DNA from: an uncultured Ruminococcus sp.
GTDB taxonomy: Bacteria; Bacillota; Clostridia; Oscillospirales; Ruminococcaceae
Direction of reading: 5' to 3'
Assembly (NCBI GenBank): GCA_946537565.1
Contig: CAMNFW010000021.1
Location: forward strand, 1-15,307
DNA: 15,307 nucleotides
The position numbers and the translations under genes were made by a program. Every line of letters begins with the position of its first letter. The first letter of the stretch is position 1. The notes beneath the pieces are model-generated. The model saw nothing but the letters and a program-made list of their open reading frames with translations. It did no database searches and was not told where the DNA came from. Below are positions 14,091 to 15,307 of this stretch, one piece after another.

Positions 14091-14402
14091 ATGGCTTTAT
14101 CAAATAATGATCTGCCTGGAGAAAGCAATGAAATTGCAAATAAACCGCTAAAGGAAAACATTGCTGATGCCGCCCTGAGTATGCTGATCAGGGGCGAGGA
14201 TTATGAAGAGCTTGCATATACAAAGGTTGAATTTGGCTATTTGTTTTACATAGAAGCTCATGGCATTGAATCTTTGCTGAAGATCATCACAGATAAAACA
14301 ACTGCATATTTTGCCGTACAGGGAGAAAAAATGATCCGTCTTGATTTTTCTGAGGAGCTGTTTAAGACCACTGTTGACGGTTTTATGGATATCCACGGCT
14401 GA
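14091..14402 (+). CDS. Hypothetical small protein between tlyA and nadK
   Basis: I do not recognise this 103-residue protein. It is very likely translated: CAGGAGGGA at 14078-14086 is a strong ribosome binding site four bases before the ATG, and the frame fills the gap between two co-directional genes without overlap. The N-terminal 22 residues are polar. The rest is a mix of helix and strand, with ALSMLIRGEDYEELAYTKVE, then FGYLFYIEAHGIESLLKII and TTAYFAVQGEKMIRLDFSEE. There is no signal peptide, membrane helix, cysteine or obvious catalytic motif, so it is predicted to be small, acidic and cytosolic. B. subtilis has no gene here (tlyA is followed by argR). It could be a lineage-specific accessory protein; no function is proposed. 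Confidence 0.8.
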   Translation: MALSNNDLPGESNEIANKPLKENIADAALSMLIRGEDYEELAYTKVEFGYLFYIEAHGIESLLKIITDKTTAYFAVQGEKMIRLDFSEELFKTTVDGFMDIHG

Positions 14403-14452
14403 TTCAGAAAGTTGAAATAAGCCAAATCTACTGATAATTTCCCGGAGGAATT

Positions 14453-15307
14453 ATGAAAGCTGCACTTTATCCGAATTTTCAAAAAAAGAATGCGCTGCTC
14501 TGCGCTAAAGAGACCAGCCGCATATTGCATGATACAGGCATTGATGTCAGTGTCAGCGAGGAATTCCGACAGGATTTCAGAGACTGTCCATTTATGATAT
14601 TTGAAAACATGGAGGTCTCAGCTGAGACCGCTGATTTTGTTATAGCTATTGGCGGCGACGGAACTATCCTGCGCTGTGCTAAATATCTCATGGGCAAGGA
14701 TACGAAGATGCTGGGGATAAATACCGGCACACTGGGCTTTATGGCTGGACTTGAAGCAGATCAGCTTGATCAGCTGGTTTCGCTTAAGACCGGAGATTAC
14801 ACTTTATCCTCAAGAATGACAATTGATGTAGTTATCCATGAGGAGGAAGGCGACAGGATATTCACTGCCCTCAATGAGGTCTCTGCCCGCTCCGGCAGCT
14901 TTCATATAAGCGATTTTGAGGTTTATTCTGACGGCTATCTGATCGGCAGACACCGGGCAGACGGAATTCTTTTCAGTACACCTTCCGGTTCGACTGCCTA
15001 TGCACTTTCAGCCGGCGGACCTGTTATAGAACCAGATCTTGAATGTATTGAAATGACACTGATATGTCCGCATTCTCTTTTTTCAAGAGCAACTTTATTC
15101 GCACCTGACCGAACCCTTAAAATAGTCAATGTCAGCACAAGGGAAGAGATCATGGTCATAAGCATTGACGGTGAAGTCCATAAGCAGCTGAAGGAAAATG
15201 ATTCCATTGAAATAAGACGGGGCAAGCATGATCTGAACTTTATCAATATTATCGGCAATTCGTTTCACGAATCACTGTGCAGAAAAATGTGCAAGCCTAT
15301 AAAATAA
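14453..15307 (+). CDS. nadK: NAD kinase
   Basis: NAD kinase phosphorylates NAD to NADP. The 284 residues carry the diagnostic GGDGT at 67-71 with catalytic Asp69, then NTGTLGFM at 90-97. The NE pair at 141-142 lies in TALNEV and is used for NAD ribose binding. RADGILFSTPSGSTAYALSAGGP at 168-190 is the conserved glycine/threonine-rich segment; this is slightly more than a motif and all its key residues are present. A C-terminal strand with ISIDGE completes the fold. GGAGGA at 14443-14448 precedes the ATG. The stop TAA is the last codon of the window, so whatever follows (often argR and recN in Clostridia) is not visible. NADPH from this step supports the reductive MEP pathway, whose genes are upstream. 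Confidence 0.96.
   Translation: MKAALYPNFQKKNALLCAKETSRILHDTGIDVSVSEEFRQDFRDCPFMIFENMEVSAETADFVIAIGGDGTILRCAKYLMGKDTKMLGINTGTLGFMAGLEADQLDQLVSLKTGDYTLSSRMTIDVVIHEEEGDRIFTALNEVSARSGSFHISDFEVYSDGYLIGRHRADGILFSTPSGSTAYALSAGGPVIEPDLECIEMTLICPHSLFSRATLFAPDRTLKIVNVSTREEIMVISIDGEVHKQLKENDSIEIRRGKHDLNFINIIGNSFHESLCRKMCKPIK

Noticed and set aside
1..15307. Mobile elements, CRISPR arrays, tRNA or rRNA genes, defence islands
   Set aside because: No repeat-spacer pattern, transposase, integrase, tRNA fold or rRNA segment was found; gene order and style are uniform and chromosomal.

Overview
The window reads as a chromosomal segment of a low-to-mid G+C, Gram-positive, endospore-lineage Clostridia, most likely an Oscillospiraceae/Ruminococcus-type anaerobe. 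The grounds are a complete eight-gene spoIIIA operon, the clostridial/bacilli neighbourhood asp23-nusB-xseA-xseB-ispA-dxs-tlyA-nadK, strong GGAGG-type ribosome binding sites, and a preceding carbohydrate ABC transporter of the MalFG type. The genus is inferred from gene order and style; no search was run. Every supported gene is on the + strand, and the window ends exactly at the nadK stop codon.

Region 1 (1-2392) is a sugar uptake cassette. It holds the C-terminal end of an extracellular solute-binding lipoprotein (its start lies outside the window), a UUCG-loop hairpin, a MalF-like permease and a MalG-like permease. The two permease genes overlap by 4 bases. The cassette is closed by two back-to-back Rho-independent terminators. 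No ATPase gene is present, so the transporter probably uses one encoded elsewhere.

Region 2 (2394-7158) is spoIIIAA-AB-AC-AD-AE-AF-AG-AH in canonical order, with many overlapping start and stop codons. It is preceded by a plausible sigma-E promoter. Together the products would build the mother-cell side of the SpoIIIA-SpoIIQ channel complex that supports the engulfed forespore.

Region 3 (7159-15307) starts with a near-consensus sigma-A promoter whose -35 box begins at the first base after the spoIIIAH stop. A structured leader of about 150 nt follows, and then a long housekeeping run: Asp23-family protein, nusB, a TsaD/M22-family paralogue, xseA, xseB, ispA, dxs, tlyA, a small unrecognised protein, and nadK. 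Compared with Bacillus subtilis, accB-accC (normally between spoIIIAH and the asp23 homologue) and folD (normally between nusB and xseA) are absent. A TsaD-like gene occupies the folD position. The run combines rRNA transcription antitermination, exonuclease VII, isoprenoid precursor synthesis (DXP to farnesyl diphosphate), rRNA methylation and NADP supply.

No defence island, prophage, CRISPR array, insertion sequence or tRNA was seen. The genes are mostly conventional. The items most worth a second look are the TsaD paralogue, the structured leader and promoter directly behind spoIIIAH, the 103-residue orphan protein between tlyA and nadK, and the hairpin lying between the Shine-Dalgarno sequence and the start codon of dxs.
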